Source: Rhizobium sp. BK313 (GTDB lineage: Bacteria; Pseudomonadota; Alphaproteobacteria; Rhizobiales; Rhizobiaceae). Taken from it: 64,000 nt of DNA. Of the stretch, positions 43,405-53,500 are shown piece by piece. The notes beneath the pieces were generated by a model. That model was not told where the DNA came from. It ran no database searches and worked only from the letters and a program-made list of their open reading frames with translations. Where the stretch lies: assembly GCF_014193655.1 (NCBI RefSeq), contig NZ_JACHZQ010000011.1, forward strand, positions 42,658 through 106,657, read 5' to 3'. A program made the position numbers and the translations under genes. Position 1 is the first letter of the stretch; every line of letters begins with the position of its first letter.

Positions 43405-44547
43405 TTACGAAAAAGGCTCGGTTGGCCCCTTGGCGGGTTTGGTGAACCAATGCGAGCCTTCTGGCGTCATGTGGATATGATCCTCCAGTCGAATACCGAA
43501 CTTGTCGGGAAAGACGATCATAGGTTCGTTGGAAAAGCACATGCCGGCGGCGAGCGGCGTGGCATTGCCGCGGACGATATAGGGCTCCTCGTGGATCTGT
43601 AGACCGAGACCGTGGCCTGCGCGGTGGGGCAGCCCGGGGAGGCGGTAGTCGGGACCGAGGGCATGTTTTGAAAGCACCAAACGCGCCGCATCGTCGAGGC
43701 TCGAGCAGAGTGCGCCGAGCTTGGCAGCATCGAAGACCGCCTGCTGCGCCTCCCGTTCGATCACCCAGGCCGCTTCGAATTCGCGGTTGCCACTTTCGAG
43801 TACATAGGTCCGGGTGAGGTCGGAATGATAGCCGTCGATCTGGCAGCCGGTATCGACAAGCACGACGTCGCCTGCTGCAAGCGTCTGATCGCCGTCGGCG
43901 CCGTGCGGCAACGAAGTCGCTGTTCCGAAGGAAACGATACAAAAGGTCGAGCCGCCGTCGGCGCCGGCCTGTCGATGCCGGCGGTCGATGAAGTCGACGA
44001 CTTCCGAAGCCCTGATACCGGGTTTCATCAGCGCATGCGCTTGCTTCTGCACATCGAGCGTCAAGTCCATGGCATATTGAATGAGGGCAATCTCGGCCGG
44101 AGATTTGAGACGGCGCAGGTTTCGGATGATCTGCCCGCCATCCTTCAGTCTTTCGGCGCCGAATTCCGCAGCGAGCGCGTGATAAAAGAAGAGCGGCAAG
44201 CTGTCGTCTAGCGCAAGCGTACCGGCTTGTCCCAGCAGGCGTGACACGAGCCCGGCACTGTTCTCCTCCTCTTCCCACACCAGAATCTCGCCCGGCAGGT
44301 GCGGCAACGTTTCCACGCGACTGCGCTCGAAACCCGGAACGATGTAGTAAAGTGCGGCCGGTGTGACGAGCGCGCCGAGGAATCGTTCGCTCGGATGCCA
44401 GACGAGGCCGGTGAAATAGCGCAGGCTCTCCGTCGGGCCGAGTAGCATACCGGCAAACCCCTCCGCCTCCAGCGACTGTCTCAGCTTCGCCAGCCGGAGC
44501 TGCCTTTCATCATCGGTGATACGGGAGACGGGATGGGACCATGTCAT
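43405..44547 (-). CDS. M24 family metallopeptidase (Xaa-Pro dipeptidase/aminopeptidase type)
   Basis: 380 residues. Creatinase-like N-terminal domain (LLGPTESLRYFTGLVWHPSE), then the pita-bread catalytic domain with all five ligands: two Asp in VLVDTGCQIDGYHSDLTRTY, His in AGHGLGLQIHEEP, Glu in CFSNEPMIV and Glu in RLEDHIHM. It cleaves Xaa-Pro or related dipeptides in the cytoplasm. TGTCGACA lies 85 bp upstream and recurs before the DapA-like gene at 45612, suggesting joint control by the GntR regulator between them. Confidence 0.93.
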   Translation of the reverse strand: MTWSHPVSRITDDERQLRLAKLRQSLEAEGFAGMLLGPTESLRYFTGLVWHPSERFLGALVTPAALYYIVPGFERSRVETLPHLPGEILVWEEEENSAGLVSRLLGQAGTLALDDSLPLFFYHALAAEFGAERLKDGGQIIRNLRRLKSPAEIALIQYAMDLTLDVQKQAHALMKPGIRASEVVDFIDRRHRQAGADGGSTFCIVSFGTATSLPHGADGDQTLAAGDVVLVDTGCQIDGYHSDLTRTYVLESGNREFEAAWVIEREAQQAVFDAAKLGALCSSLDDAARLVLSKHALGPDYRLPGLPHRAGHGLGLQIHEEPYIVRGNATPLAAGMCFSNEPMIVFPDKFGIRLEDHIHMTPEGSHWFTKPAKGPTEPFS

Positions 44548-44631
44548 CTTGTTTTCCAGTTCCTGTTGCGCGCGGTTTTCGTGCGGCTGGCACCGCCCCT
44601 TGCAGCGACATTAATGCGACTGTAGGCAATA

Positions 44632-44639
44632 TGTCGACA
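44632..44639. promoter_or_regulatory. TGTCGACA palindrome upstream of the M24 peptidase gene
   Basis: An 8-bp palindrome within ATGTCGACAA, 85 bp upstream of the peptidase start. It recurs as TTGTCGACAA at 45563-45572 in front of the DapA-like gene. Candidate operator for the GntR/FCD protein encoded between the two. Confidence 0.5.
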
Positions 44640-44755
44640 AGAAAACGAGCAAAGCGGAGGGGCGATGCTTAGTTAATAAGAGATCCTCGGCATGCTGATA
44701 CGCGGCCACATGGTCGAAGCAGGCAACCTCTGCCCTCAAGAAGGGGACACCTGCC

Positions 44756-45460
44756 TCACGGGATCTCGATCGTAAGCGGACGCTCGAGATCCCGGGCTAT
44801 ATATTCCTGGATCTGGCGCACGATCTGCGCCGCATGGTCGATCGCCAACCGGTCCGCGCGGTCGATATCGCCGGCCTCGATTGCGGCGATCATTTCCTCG
44901 TGCTCGTCGACATATTGACGCGGCAAGCGATCGTCGAAAGTCGAATAGTAGAGACGCAGGATGCGCCGGCCCTCATCGAGCAGCCGTGCGAAGAACGTGG
45001 TGTAGTAGGGATTGCCGGCAAGTTCGGCGATGGCAACGTGGAATTCGCGGTTCGCCTCGATCATCCCGAAGGCATCATGGGCAGTCACGGCATCGGCGAA
45101 TTCCCTTTGCCGGGCGCGCACGCGCTGCATGATCTTGGCATCCCTCCGCGCCGCCGCGCCGCGCGTGGTCACACGATACATCAGTGTCAGCGCCTCGAAA
45201 TAGGTGGGCAGGCTGGCGAAATCGATCGTCGCGACAATCGTGTTGCGGTTCGGAAGCGTCGTCACCAGCCCTTCCCCGGCAAGCCGAAGTAGCGCCTCAC
45301 GGATTGGCGTCCTCGACATCTTGAAGCGTTCAGAAAGCCGGACCTCGTCGAGCGGGCTTCCCGGCTCGAGCGCCATCGACAGGATTTCCCGGCGCAGAGC
45401 GGCATAGACGCTCTGTGTTCCCGAACCCCGTACCCGTACATTCTCCGTCTCGTTCCGCAT
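44756..45460 (-). CDS. GntR/FCD family transcriptional regulator
   Basis: 234 residues. Winged helix (VYAALRREILSMALEPGSPL; MSRTPIREALLRLAGEGLV) and an FCD domain with metal-site positions (EANREFHVAIAELAGNPYY; DEHEEMIAAIEAGD; LAIDHAAQIV). GAAGGATATCGG precedes the ATG. It is divergent from the DapA-like gene by 151 bp and lies upstream of the M24 peptidase gene. Local operator pattern suggests it governs both. Confidence 0.92.
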   Translation of the reverse strand: MRNETENVRVRGSGTQSVYAALRREILSMALEPGSPLDEVRLSERFKMSRTPIREALLRLAGEGLVTTLPNRNTIVATIDFASLPTYFEALTLMYRVTTRGAAARRDAKIMQRVRARQREFADAVTAHDAFGMIEANREFHVAIAELAGNPYYTTFFARLLDEGRRILRLYYSTFDDRLPRQYVDEHEEMIAAIEAGDIDRADRLAIDHAAQIVRQIQEYIARDLERPLTIEIP

Positions 45461-45562
45461 CCGATATCCTTCTTCGCAACAAGCACGTTACTATTTCGTT
45501 TTGGCAGCTTTCAGCAATAGCGGGCGATCACCGCTTATTTGCCGTTTAACCATCCTTGAACT

Positions 45563-45572
45563 TTGTCGACAA
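45563..45572. promoter_or_regulatory. TTGTCGACAA palindrome in the GntR/DapA-like divergent promoter
   Basis: A perfect 10-bp palindrome 40 bp upstream of the DapA-like start, followed by TTTGTATATAAC, which may contain a -10 element. It matches the copy at 44632-44639, so it is the likely GntR site. Confidence 0.55.
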
Positions 45573-45611
45573 TTTGTATATAACGCAACGACTTTCGATT
45601 GAGGACCCAAA

Positions 45612-46514
45612 ATGACGACTGGATGGAAGGGCGTATTCCCCGCCGTAACGACACAATTCAACGAGGATCTTTCCGTAGATCTGGCCGCGACGCAACGCGT
45701 CCAAGACGCGCTCGTCAATGACGGCGTCAACGGTCTGATCGTCATGGGAACCTGCGGCGAGAACAATTCGTTGGATCCCGATGAGAAGCGCATGATCCTG
45801 AAGGCGGCCGTCGAGGTGGTGAATGGCCGCGTTCCGGTTGTCACCGGCGTTTCCGAATTCGATACGCGCCGCGCCGCCGCCTATGCACGTGACGCCGAAA
45901 AGCTTGGCGCTGATGGTCTCATGGTCCTGCCGGCCATGGTCTATGTTCCGAAACCGGAGGAGCTGATCGCGCATTTCCGCGCCGTGGCGGAAGCGACTTC
46001 GCTGCCGATCATGCTCTACAACAATCCGCCGGCCTATCGCGTCAATATCGGCGCCGACGTGCTGCAAGCCCTCGCCGAAGTGCCGAACATCAAGGCCGTC
46101 AAGGAAAGTGCGCCGGATCCGCGCCGTTTCACCGACCTCATCAATGCTTTCGGTGATCGCTTCGACATCTTCGCAGGCCTTGACGACGTTGCGCTCGAAG
46201 GCCTGATGCTCGGTGCCAAGGGCTGGGTTTCCGGCCTCACCAGTGCCTTCCCGCAGGAATCGGTGCAGCTCGTCGCCGCTGCCGAACGCGGCGACTGGGA
46301 AGAGGCTCGCCGTATCTATCGCTGGTTCATGCCGCTCCTGCATCTCGATGCCGAGCATGATCTCGTCCAGTCCATTAAGCTTGCCGAGCAGATCATGGGC
46401 CGTGGTTCAGAGCGCGTCCGCATGCCGCGCCTGCCGCTGTCCGGCGCTCGCCGCGCCGAAGTCACCGCCATGGTCGAGAAGGCCGCCGCCACGCGTCCTT
46501 CGAAGGCCCACTAG
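45612..46514 (+). CDS. Dihydrodipicolinate synthase/N-acetylneuraminate lyase family protein
   Basis: 300 residues. TIM-barrel with GVFPAVTTQFNEDLSVDLA at the start, the family box GTCGENNSLDPDEK (T/S-G-E), the Tyr region LYNNPPAYRVNIG and Schiff-base Lys in IKAVKESAPDPRR. It sits with a GntR regulator and an Xaa-Pro peptidase rather than lysine genes, so it is a catabolic member; 1-pyrroline-4-hydroxy-2-carboxylate deaminase of hydroxyproline breakdown and keto-deoxy sugar-acid dehydratase are both candidates. True DapA is less likely. A strong terminator follows. Confidence 0.88.
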   Translation: MTTGWKGVFPAVTTQFNEDLSVDLAATQRVQDALVNDGVNGLIVMGTCGENNSLDPDEKRMILKAAVEVVNGRVPVVTGVSEFDTRRAAAYARDAEKLGADGLMVLPAMVYVPKPEELIAHFRAVAEATSLPIMLYNNPPAYRVNIGADVLQALAEVPNIKAVKESAPDPRRFTDLINAFGDRFDIFAGLDDVALEGLMLGAKGWVSGLTSAFPQESVQLVAAAERGDWEEARRIYRWFMPLLHLDAEHDLVQSIKLAEQIMGRGSERVRMPRLPLSGARRAEVTAMVEKAAATRPSKAH

Positions 46515-46538
46515 GCCGGTTGATCCCGAATATGCGGA

Positions 46539-46575
46539 GGCCGGCGATCGCAGAAATGCGATAGCCGGCCTTTTT
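46539..46575 (+). terminator. Strong rho-independent terminator
   Basis: GGCCGGCGATCGCA and TGCGATAGCCGGCC pair across a short loop with one mismatch, followed by TTTTT. Located 25 bp after the DapA-like stop. Confidence 0.88.
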
Positions 46576-46720
46576 CTTGTCTGGAGTATCTCAGATCAGC
46601 GTCAGCATAATTGCTCTGTTGCCTCGTGGTGCACCAGTCTTGCGCGCAGAGACGGAGGGTCCCCAGAAGCCGGACACGTGTCGCATTAACGATTTTGGTT
46701 TTCGAAGCTTCTGCAGAATC

Positions 46721-46933
46721 CTAGTCGGCGTCTTCGGGCAACGCCTGGATATAACGCACGACACCATAGAAAATGCCGAAGAGAACAATCACGAAGACCG
46801 CATGACGGATGTCATGCAGCGCCGTGTGGTGATGTCTCACCAGGAGGGAAATCATGTTGTACACGGTTATGGCGAGCGCAGTCATGACTGTGGCCAGTAA
46901 AAGCGCCATGTTCCGATGCATAAATTTAACCAT
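46721..46933 (-). CDS. Small two-helix membrane protein
   Basis: 70 residues from ATG 46933, with AGAGG seven bases upstream. Two hydrophobic helices (NMALLLATVMTALAITVYNM and HAVFVIVLFGIFYGVVRYI) flank a short HHHTALHD loop rich in His. Several His in the loop could bind metal, but this is only a suggestion. No family recognised. Convergent with the terminator region; 228 bp upstream hold no other gene. Confidence 0.6.
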   Translation of the reverse strand: MVKFMHRNMALLLATVMTALAITVYNMISLLVRHHHTALHDIRHAVFVIVLFGIFYGVVRYIQALPEDAD

Positions 46934-47162
46934 CGCGCACCTCTTTTCGCTTCGGCAAATAGAAGATAAATTGAGGAGGAATTAGGACGGATCGGACGTC
47001 CGCAAAAAATCCTATTCCGATCCACTCTCCCGCTCCTGTTGGACCCGCGACACACGCATGGGGATTACAAATTGTTCATGTCGGGAAAAAGCCACAATTT
47101 CTGAACTTTGCTGACGCAATTGCCTGCGAGCCTGTTCGAAATCGGTGACGCGGTGACAAGCG

Positions 47163-48692
47163 ATGAGCCTTTCGTTTCAGACCATGGCAGCACTGCGGTT
47201 CGGCTACGGCTTCCGCCCCGGTGAAACCCCGCCGGCCGACAGGGATGCGTTGCTCGACCCGATGCGAGTGGGCAACGGCAACTGTCTCTTTCCAGTCGGC
47301 GGCATCGATGCGCGCCGCCAGGCGATCGGCAATGTCGCCGACCGTCTTCGCGACATCCGTTCCAGCGACATTGACGACGACGCCAAGCGCAATGAACAGA
47401 AAGCAGTCTTCAAGGAACTTCAGCAAAGCTACCGGCGCGATGCCGATGCGCGCATCGCGCAGGCGGTCTTCTCGCCGAACGGCTTCTACGAGCGGCTTGC
47501 CGGCTTCTGGACAAATCATTTCTCAGTGAGTGTCGACAAGACCCAGCCGATGAAACTCATCGTCCCCTTGTTCGAGGCCGAGGCGATCCGGCCCCATATC
47601 GGCGGGACGTTTCCGGATCTGCTGCGCAGCGCGACCCAACATCCGGCGATGCTGATCTATCTCGATCAGACGCAGTCGCTCGGCCCCGATTCTCCCGCCG
47701 GCATCAAACGCAACAAGGGACTCAACGAGAACCTCGCCCGCGAACTGCTGGAGTTGCATACGCTCGGTGCTGGCAGCGGCTATACACAGGACGATGTGCG
47801 CTCCGCCGCCATGGTACTGACGGGCATCACGGTCGATCGGCAGGCGGTCGAGGCCGATTTCCGCAAGGCTGCTGCTGAACCGGGCAGCCATCAGGTGCTG
47901 GGCGTCAGCTACGGCCGAACGCAACGAACCGAGCGCGATTATCTGCAGCTGCTGGACGATCTGGCACTAAACCCGAAAACAGCGGCGCACATCAGCCGCA
48001 AGCTCGCGGTCCACTTCATCTCCGACACGCCGCCGCAAGCGATGATCGATGCCATGGCCCAGGCATGGCGGAAGACGGACGGCGACCTGATGGCCGTTTA
48101 TGGCGCGATGCTTGATCATCCAGCTGCCTGGACGAACGAGGGAGCCAAGGCCCGGCAGCCTTTCGACTTCGTCGTGGCCGGCCTGCGGGCGCTCGATCTT
48201 CCCAAGAACACGGCCGCAGGCGCAATTGTCGATCCGCTCGCCGATGACGAGGGCGGCGGGCAGGCAATGGCCGACGATAGTCCATCCGTCCCAGTCAACA
48301 GCTCCGCTACGCCTGACAAGACAACCGATCCGCCGGATCCGCAGGAGGCAAGACGCCGTCAGGCTGCGATCGACGCAACCTTCTACGTGCCGCGTGGCCT
48401 CGGTCTCTACGCGTTGCAGCGCATGGGACAGCCGGTCTGGAGGCCGCCGAGTCCGGCCGGCTTTCCCGAGGGTTTCGACGCTTGGATCAATGCCGGCGAG
48501 CTTTCCGAGCGGATTTCCTGGGCGCGGCGCGCGATCGGTCGTTACGGCAAGCAGAAAGATCCACGGCAGTTTCTCAAGGAGACGCTCGCGGATGCCGCCC
48601 GCGACGACACGATCCGGGTCGTGTCGCAGGCGCCAAACAAGATGGCGGGCCTGACGCTGGTGCTTGCCTCGCCCGAATTCAATCGCCGCTAG
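47163..48692 (+). CDS. DUF1800 family protein
   Basis: 509 residues. The family signature GLNENLARELLELHTLGAGS then YTQDDVRSAAMVLTG is present, with FYERLAGFWTNHFSVSVDKT upstream and KLAVHFISDTPPQ in the centre. DUF1800 genes nearly always precede a DUF1501 gene, as here, 16 bp apart. No signal peptide is visible, whereas the partner has a Tat signal, so it may be exported with its partner or act inside. Their biochemical role is unknown. Confidence 0.88.
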   Translation: MSLSFQTMAALRFGYGFRPGETPPADRDALLDPMRVGNGNCLFPVGGIDARRQAIGNVADRLRDIRSSDIDDDAKRNEQKAVFKELQQSYRRDADARIAQAVFSPNGFYERLAGFWTNHFSVSVDKTQPMKLIVPLFEAEAIRPHIGGTFPDLLRSATQHPAMLIYLDQTQSLGPDSPAGIKRNKGLNENLARELLELHTLGAGSGYTQDDVRSAAMVLTGITVDRQAVEADFRKAAAEPGSHQVLGVSYGRTQRTERDYLQLLDDLALNPKTAAHISRKLAVHFISDTPPQAMIDAMAQAWRKTDGDLMAVYGAMLDHPAAWTNEGAKARQPFDFVVAGLRALDLPKNTAAGAIVDPLADDEGGGQAMADDSPSVPVNSSATPDKTTDPPDPQEARRRQAAIDATFYVPRGLGLYALQRMGQPVWRPPSPAGFPEGFDAWINAGELSERISWARRAIGRYGKQKDPRQFLKETLADAARDDTIRVVSQAPNKMAGLTLVLASPEFNRR

Positions 48693-48708
48693 CGCGAGGA
48701 GCATTCCC

Positions 48709-49893
48709 ATGGCAGATGACAAGGCCTTCCCGCTTTCCCGCCGCGGTTTCCTCGCTTCCGCCTGCTGTCTTGCGGCTGCGCCGATCTTTACGCCGGTGAC
48801 CTTTGCGGCCATGCCCGGGGACAACCGTTTCGTGACCATCGTGCTGCGCGGCGCCATGGACGGGCTCGATCTGGTGCAGCCTTACGGCGAGGCATCCTTC
48901 GCCGGCTTGCGGCCGGATATCGCCCTTGCTCCCGAGAAGGGGCTCGTCGATCTCGACGGCTTCTTCGGCCTGCATCCGGCCGCCGCGGACCTGCTTCCGC
49001 TATGGAAGGCTAAAGAGCTCGCCTTCGCCCATGCCGTCTCGACGCCATATCGAGACGCCCGCAGCCATTTCGACGGCCAGGACATGCTGGAATCGGGCGG
49101 CGATCACGTCGCCGAGGAAAAGACCGGCTGGCTGAACCGCGCACTCGCGACCATTCCGCGCTCGACGACGCACAAAGCGATCGACATCAGCACCTCGACC
49201 GAACTGATCCTCTCCGGTCCCAATGTCGTCGACGTATGGGCCTCGGATTCCAATTTCGGCATGGGTGCGGACGAGATGCAATTTTTGACACGTCTTTATG
49301 CCAACGATCCCGCTTTCGCCAAGGCGATGGATGAGGCAACGCGCGCCGACCAGTCGGCGAAGATGGGTGAGGCGCCGGGCGCCAAACGCGGTGAGCAGAT
49401 AGCCGATGTCGCGGCGCTTGCGGCCAAGATGCTATTGCGTGAATACCGTATCGCCAGCTTTTCCATCAACGGCTGGGACACTCATGTGCAGCAAGCGGCC
49501 CAGTTCCGGAAAGCGGCTGGTGACCTGACGCAAGCCGTGCTGACATTGAAGAACACGCTCGGCCCGGATGCATGGAAGACGACCGTGGTTCTGGCGATGA
49601 CTGAATTCGGCCGCACCGTCCGCCAGAACGGCTCCGGTGGTACGGATCACGGTACAGGCGGCTGTTGCCTGCTGGCGGGCGGTGCCATCAATGGCGGCCG
49701 CGTGCTCGGTAAATGGCCCGGAATTAAAGACGAACAGCTCTTCGAGGACCGCGACCTGATGCCCACTGCAGACGTGCGTGAGATCGCGGCCGCAATGGTT
49801 TACCGCCAATTCAATGTTGGCGCCGACGACCTGACCTCGAAGATCTTTCCTGGCCTGAGCTTCGATAGGTCTTCGCAATTCCTGAAGGTCTAA
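48709..49893 (+). CDS. DUF1501 family protein with Tat signal
   Basis: 394 residues from ATG 48709 (GCGAGGAGC upstream). A twin-arginine signal (LSRRGFLASACCLAAAPIF) leads a sulfatase/phosphatase-like fold: IVLRGAMDGLDLVQPYGEAS, AHAVSTPYRDARSHFDGQDM, INGWDTHVQQA and MTEFGRTVRQNGSGGTDHG. Asp and His in these segments are consistent with a metal site, but no enzyme activity is established. Second gene of the DUF1800/DUF1501 pair. Confidence 0.9.
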   Translation: MADDKAFPLSRRGFLASACCLAAAPIFTPVTFAAMPGDNRFVTIVLRGAMDGLDLVQPYGEASFAGLRPDIALAPEKGLVDLDGFFGLHPAAADLLPLWKAKELAFAHAVSTPYRDARSHFDGQDMLESGGDHVAEEKTGWLNRALATIPRSTTHKAIDISTSTELILSGPNVVDVWASDSNFGMGADEMQFLTRLYANDPAFAKAMDEATRADQSAKMGEAPGAKRGEQIADVAALAAKMLLREYRIASFSINGWDTHVQQAAQFRKAAGDLTQAVLTLKNTLGPDAWKTTVVLAMTEFGRTVRQNGSGGTDHGTGGCCLLAGGAINGGRVLGKWPGIKDEQLFEDRDLMPTADVREIAAAMVYRQFNVGADDLTSKIFPGLSFDRSSQFLKV

Positions 49894-49928
49894 TTCCTCG
49901 ACGTGCTCATGCTGGCTCTCCCCGACCT

Positions 49929-50507
49929 TCAGGTTGACATCGCGGACCGCCTATAAGCCAGGAAGACGCGGCCGTTCTGGAACGTCTTGGATCGCGACAA
50001 GGTCCACATTAGTTTGCCGCTCGCACCCGCAAACTGGCTTTTGCCCGAACCCAGCACCACCGGGCAAATCAATAGCTGCACTTCGTCGATTAACCCGGAT
50101 GCCGTCAACTGCGCCACGATGCTGCCGGATCCTAGCACGGTCAGGTCCGGCCCCGGCGTCTGCTTGATCCGCGCCATCTCTGTTGCGGGATCGCCCGCCA
50201 GCAAAGTGGTGTTGGACCAGTCCACCGTGTCGAGAGTGCGAGAGAAGACATATTTGGGTGCCTCGTTCATGCCCTTGGCCACTTCGGGCATGGCCTTGGC
50301 CGCCGCCGGCGTAGGCCACCAGTTCACCATCATCTGATAGGTGACGCGGCCGAATACCAGAGCATTCGTGCCCTGTGCGTTGCCTTTCGTGAACTCTATC
50401 AATTCCGGATCGCCGGCGCCTGCTTGGGCCCAAGTGTAATCGTTGTTTGCGTCGGTATAGTAGCCGTCCAGCGATACATTGTTGAATACACGTATCTTTC
50501 GCATCAT
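49929..50507 (-). CDS. Dihydrofolate reductase/RibD C-terminal family protein
   Basis: 192 residues, with AGAGGGACAG upstream of ATG 50507. Rossmann-like reductase with VFNNVSLDGYYTDAN at the start, LVFGRVTYQMM and DLTVLGSGSIVAQLTASGLI as cofactor elements, and VQLLICPVVLGSGKSQF. These stand-alone YyaP/YqjY-like proteins lack the deaminase half of RibD, and their substrate is unknown. Ends convergent with the DUF1501 gene. Confidence 0.9.
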   Translation of the reverse strand: MMRKIRVFNNVSLDGYYTDANNDYTWAQAGAGDPELIEFTKGNAQGTNALVFGRVTYQMMVNWWPTPAAAKAMPEVAKGMNEAPKYVFSRTLDTVDWSNTTLLAGDPATEMARIKQTPGPDLTVLGSGSIVAQLTASGLIDEVQLLICPVVLGSGKSQFAGASGKLMWTLSRSKTFQNGRVFLAYRRSAMST

Positions 50508-50553
50508 GGCTCTGTCCCTCTAGAGTTATCGGGCCGATCGCCGCAACCAACCG

Positions 50554-53500
50554 TCACGCCCGCGTCATCATCCAGCTTCTGACCTCGAAGGGCAGGATAT
50601 CCGGACCGGCATCGCGCGCGGCCGGCTCCTCCATCAAATTGACAGCCTCGCTGATCGTCCAACCCTCTGCCGGGGTGACGACAAGTCCGCCGCGCCGGCC
50701 CGCCGGTTCGTAGACGCGCAGCACGAGCCCGCCGCCATCTTCGGCCGGCTTGATGGCTGAAAGCGCCACCGGTGTGCCTGTCACGGCGATCGGAGTGAGA
50801 GTCGTCTCTGCGAGATTGACAGCGGCCGTGACGATCAGCGACTGGTTGAGATCGTCGGCCTCCTCACGCACGCCGCCTGAATGCCATTCGCCGGCATGCG
50901 GCAGCAATGCATAGGTGAAACGCTGCTCGCCCTCATCCGCCATCGGATCGGGATAGATCGGCCCGCGCACTAGGCTGATGCCAAGCACGTTGCCGCGGGC
51001 GCTATGGCCGTATTTTGCGTCGTTTAGCAAGGCGACACCAAAATCCGGCTCGCTGAGATCGATGAAGCGATGGGCGACTGCCTCGAACATCGCGGCATCC
51101 CAGCTCGTGTTCGTGTGCGTCGGGCGGCTGATAACACCGTAAGCGCATTCGAATGTGGCGGTGCGGGCGCGCGTCGCGACTGGACTCAGCGAGCGCAGCA
51201 GGGTGCGACGATCATGCCAGTCGATACGGGTCTCGATATCCAGCCGCTTGGCGTTGGCGGTCAGGACATAGTGCTGCACGATGGCGGAATCGCGATAGCG
51301 ATGGACAACCTTGATCGCGGCCCGATGGGGACTGTTCTCGACAAGCTCGATGCTTTCTGGCTTGTCCAAACGGATTCCCTTTTCAGCATAGTCCGCGTCG
51401 ATGTCCCAGGCGTCCCAATTGCGCGGCTTGTCGACGGGATAGATCCAGAGCTGATTGGCGGCTTCCGCCAGTGCCTCACGGCCGGTCGCCTTATGCACAA
51501 GGCTCTGCACAGCGCCATCCGCGCCGATGATAGCGGCGAGATGCTCGTTCTCCAGCCGGCTCGCTTCGGCACGCAATCCGCCGGCCGGCTTCAATGCAGC
51601 TCGGTCGAACACACGGATGGAAAGCGGCGAAACGATATCGCCGGTGGAAAGGATCGTGCCGTCGGCTAGAACCGCGCGTAACGGCCGGGCATCGAGAGAC
51701 GGATTGACGACTACGAGAGCGTCCATAATGCCGCCTTTCGGGAGGGCCGAAGCAATCGCGTCCATGGCATCCTTCTGAAGTGCCTTGGCGTGATCGATAA
51801 CGCCGGAAAGCTCGCGCTCGGCGTCCTGATAGACCTCGTTGATGCTCGATCCGGGCAGGATATCGTGGAACTCGTTTTTCAACGTTATCCGCCAGTCAGC
51901 TTCCAGGCTCTGCGGCGCGGCGCCACCGATCATGTGGGTGATCGACGCCAGGGTTTCGGCCGTGATCAACGCCCGTTCCGCCCTGCGGTGTTGCCGCTTG
52001 ACACCGCTCTGGCTGGTCAGCGTCGCACGATGCAGTTCGAGATAGATTTCGCCGGACCAGGCGGGAAGACGCTTTTCCTTAGCCGTACGATGGGCACTCG
52101 TAAAGAAATCGGCGACCTTGCCCCAACGGGCCTTCGGAATGGCGGGGAAATCGCGCAGCTGCACTTCACGCTCGACCATCTCCGGCGTCACGCCGCCACC
52201 GCCGTCACCATAGCCGACCGCCAGGAGCGAGGTGTCGTGCAGGGTTTTCGCCCGGAAATTCTTCCAGGTCGGCATGAAGCAATCCGGCTGCACAAAGCCG
52301 TTATAGCCCTGCATCGGATTGTCGAAAGTATGCGCCAGCACCCGGCTGCCATCCAGACCTTCCCACCAGAAGAGATCGTAGGGGAACCTGTTGGTTTCGC
52401 TCCAATTGACCTTGATGGTGAAGAAACTCTCGATGCCGCCCTGGCGCAGCAATTGCGGCAAGGCGCCGGAGAAACCGAAGCAATCCGGCAGCCAGCAGAT
52501 CGTGTGACGGGCGCCGAAGGTCTTTTCGAAATAGCGCTGGCCGTAGAGGATCTGCCGCACCAGGCTTTCGCCCGTCGGCATGTTCGTGTCCGGCTCGACC
52601 CACATGCCGCCGATTACTTCCCACGAGCCTTCAACCACCTTTTCCTTGATGCGCGCGAAAAGCTGCGGATCGTCAGCCTCCATCTGCGCATAATAATGCG
52701 CGGTCGACTGGTTGAAACGGAAATCGGGCGAGCGGTCCATCAGCGACAGCGCCGTGTGGAAAGTCCGGCGCATCTTGCGGCGGGTCTCGTCATAGGGCCA
52801 CAGCCAGGCAAGATCGATGTGAGCATGGCCGGTCAGCAGCAGTTCGCCGTTTTGCGGATAACGTTCCTGCAGCGATTTGAGACGGGTAAGCAGGCCGTCA
52901 TAAGCAGCAGCGGCGGTCCCACGTTCATCCTCGGACAGACCCGGCGGGTTTTCCATCAGCTCGGGCAATTCCCAGATCTTTTGTTGCCATTCGGCGTTCG
53001 CCGTGCGGGAAATATAAGGAGCCGTGGCGGAAGGCCAGTCCAGGCTGCGCAGCGCCGTCTCTGCGGCATCGAGCAGATGCGGCACCACATCGTGATCATC
53101 AAGCGCTTCGATCGCCTCAGCTACCTGCCGAAGTGAAAGATTCAGCCGATGTGCGGGAATGTCCAACCAGGCGAGCCGCGCTCGGTTTAACTTCGGCTGG
53201 CGGTTCGGTTCGCCGAAGGGGAAGCGGGCAACGCTGTCCGTTGTGATCGAGAAATTGCGGTCCTTGAGCGGGAACTCCTGGTGGTAGGGATCAAGGCCGA
53301 AGCTCTCGCTCTTCCCTCCTCCATAAGCGAGCGTGATCAGGCTCTCACCGCCGAGATCGAGCTGCAGGCGCGTTTCCTCCAGCGGCCAGTCGGCAGGCAC
53401 GTTCGCTTGCGAGGCGAAATACACTATGCCTTTGCGATGCGGCCAGGCCTGACCGATGGCTATATCCTCGCCTTCGAACGTCCAGTTATCGATCGCGAGT

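Noticed and set aside
43301..44278. 325-codon reverse frame inside the M24 peptidase gene
   Set aside because: Arg-rich same-strand alternative frame; the M24 frame has all metal ligands.
51790..53136. 448-codon open frame antisense to the GH38 gene
   Set aside because: Opposite strand has catalytic motifs of GH38; the antisense frame has none.
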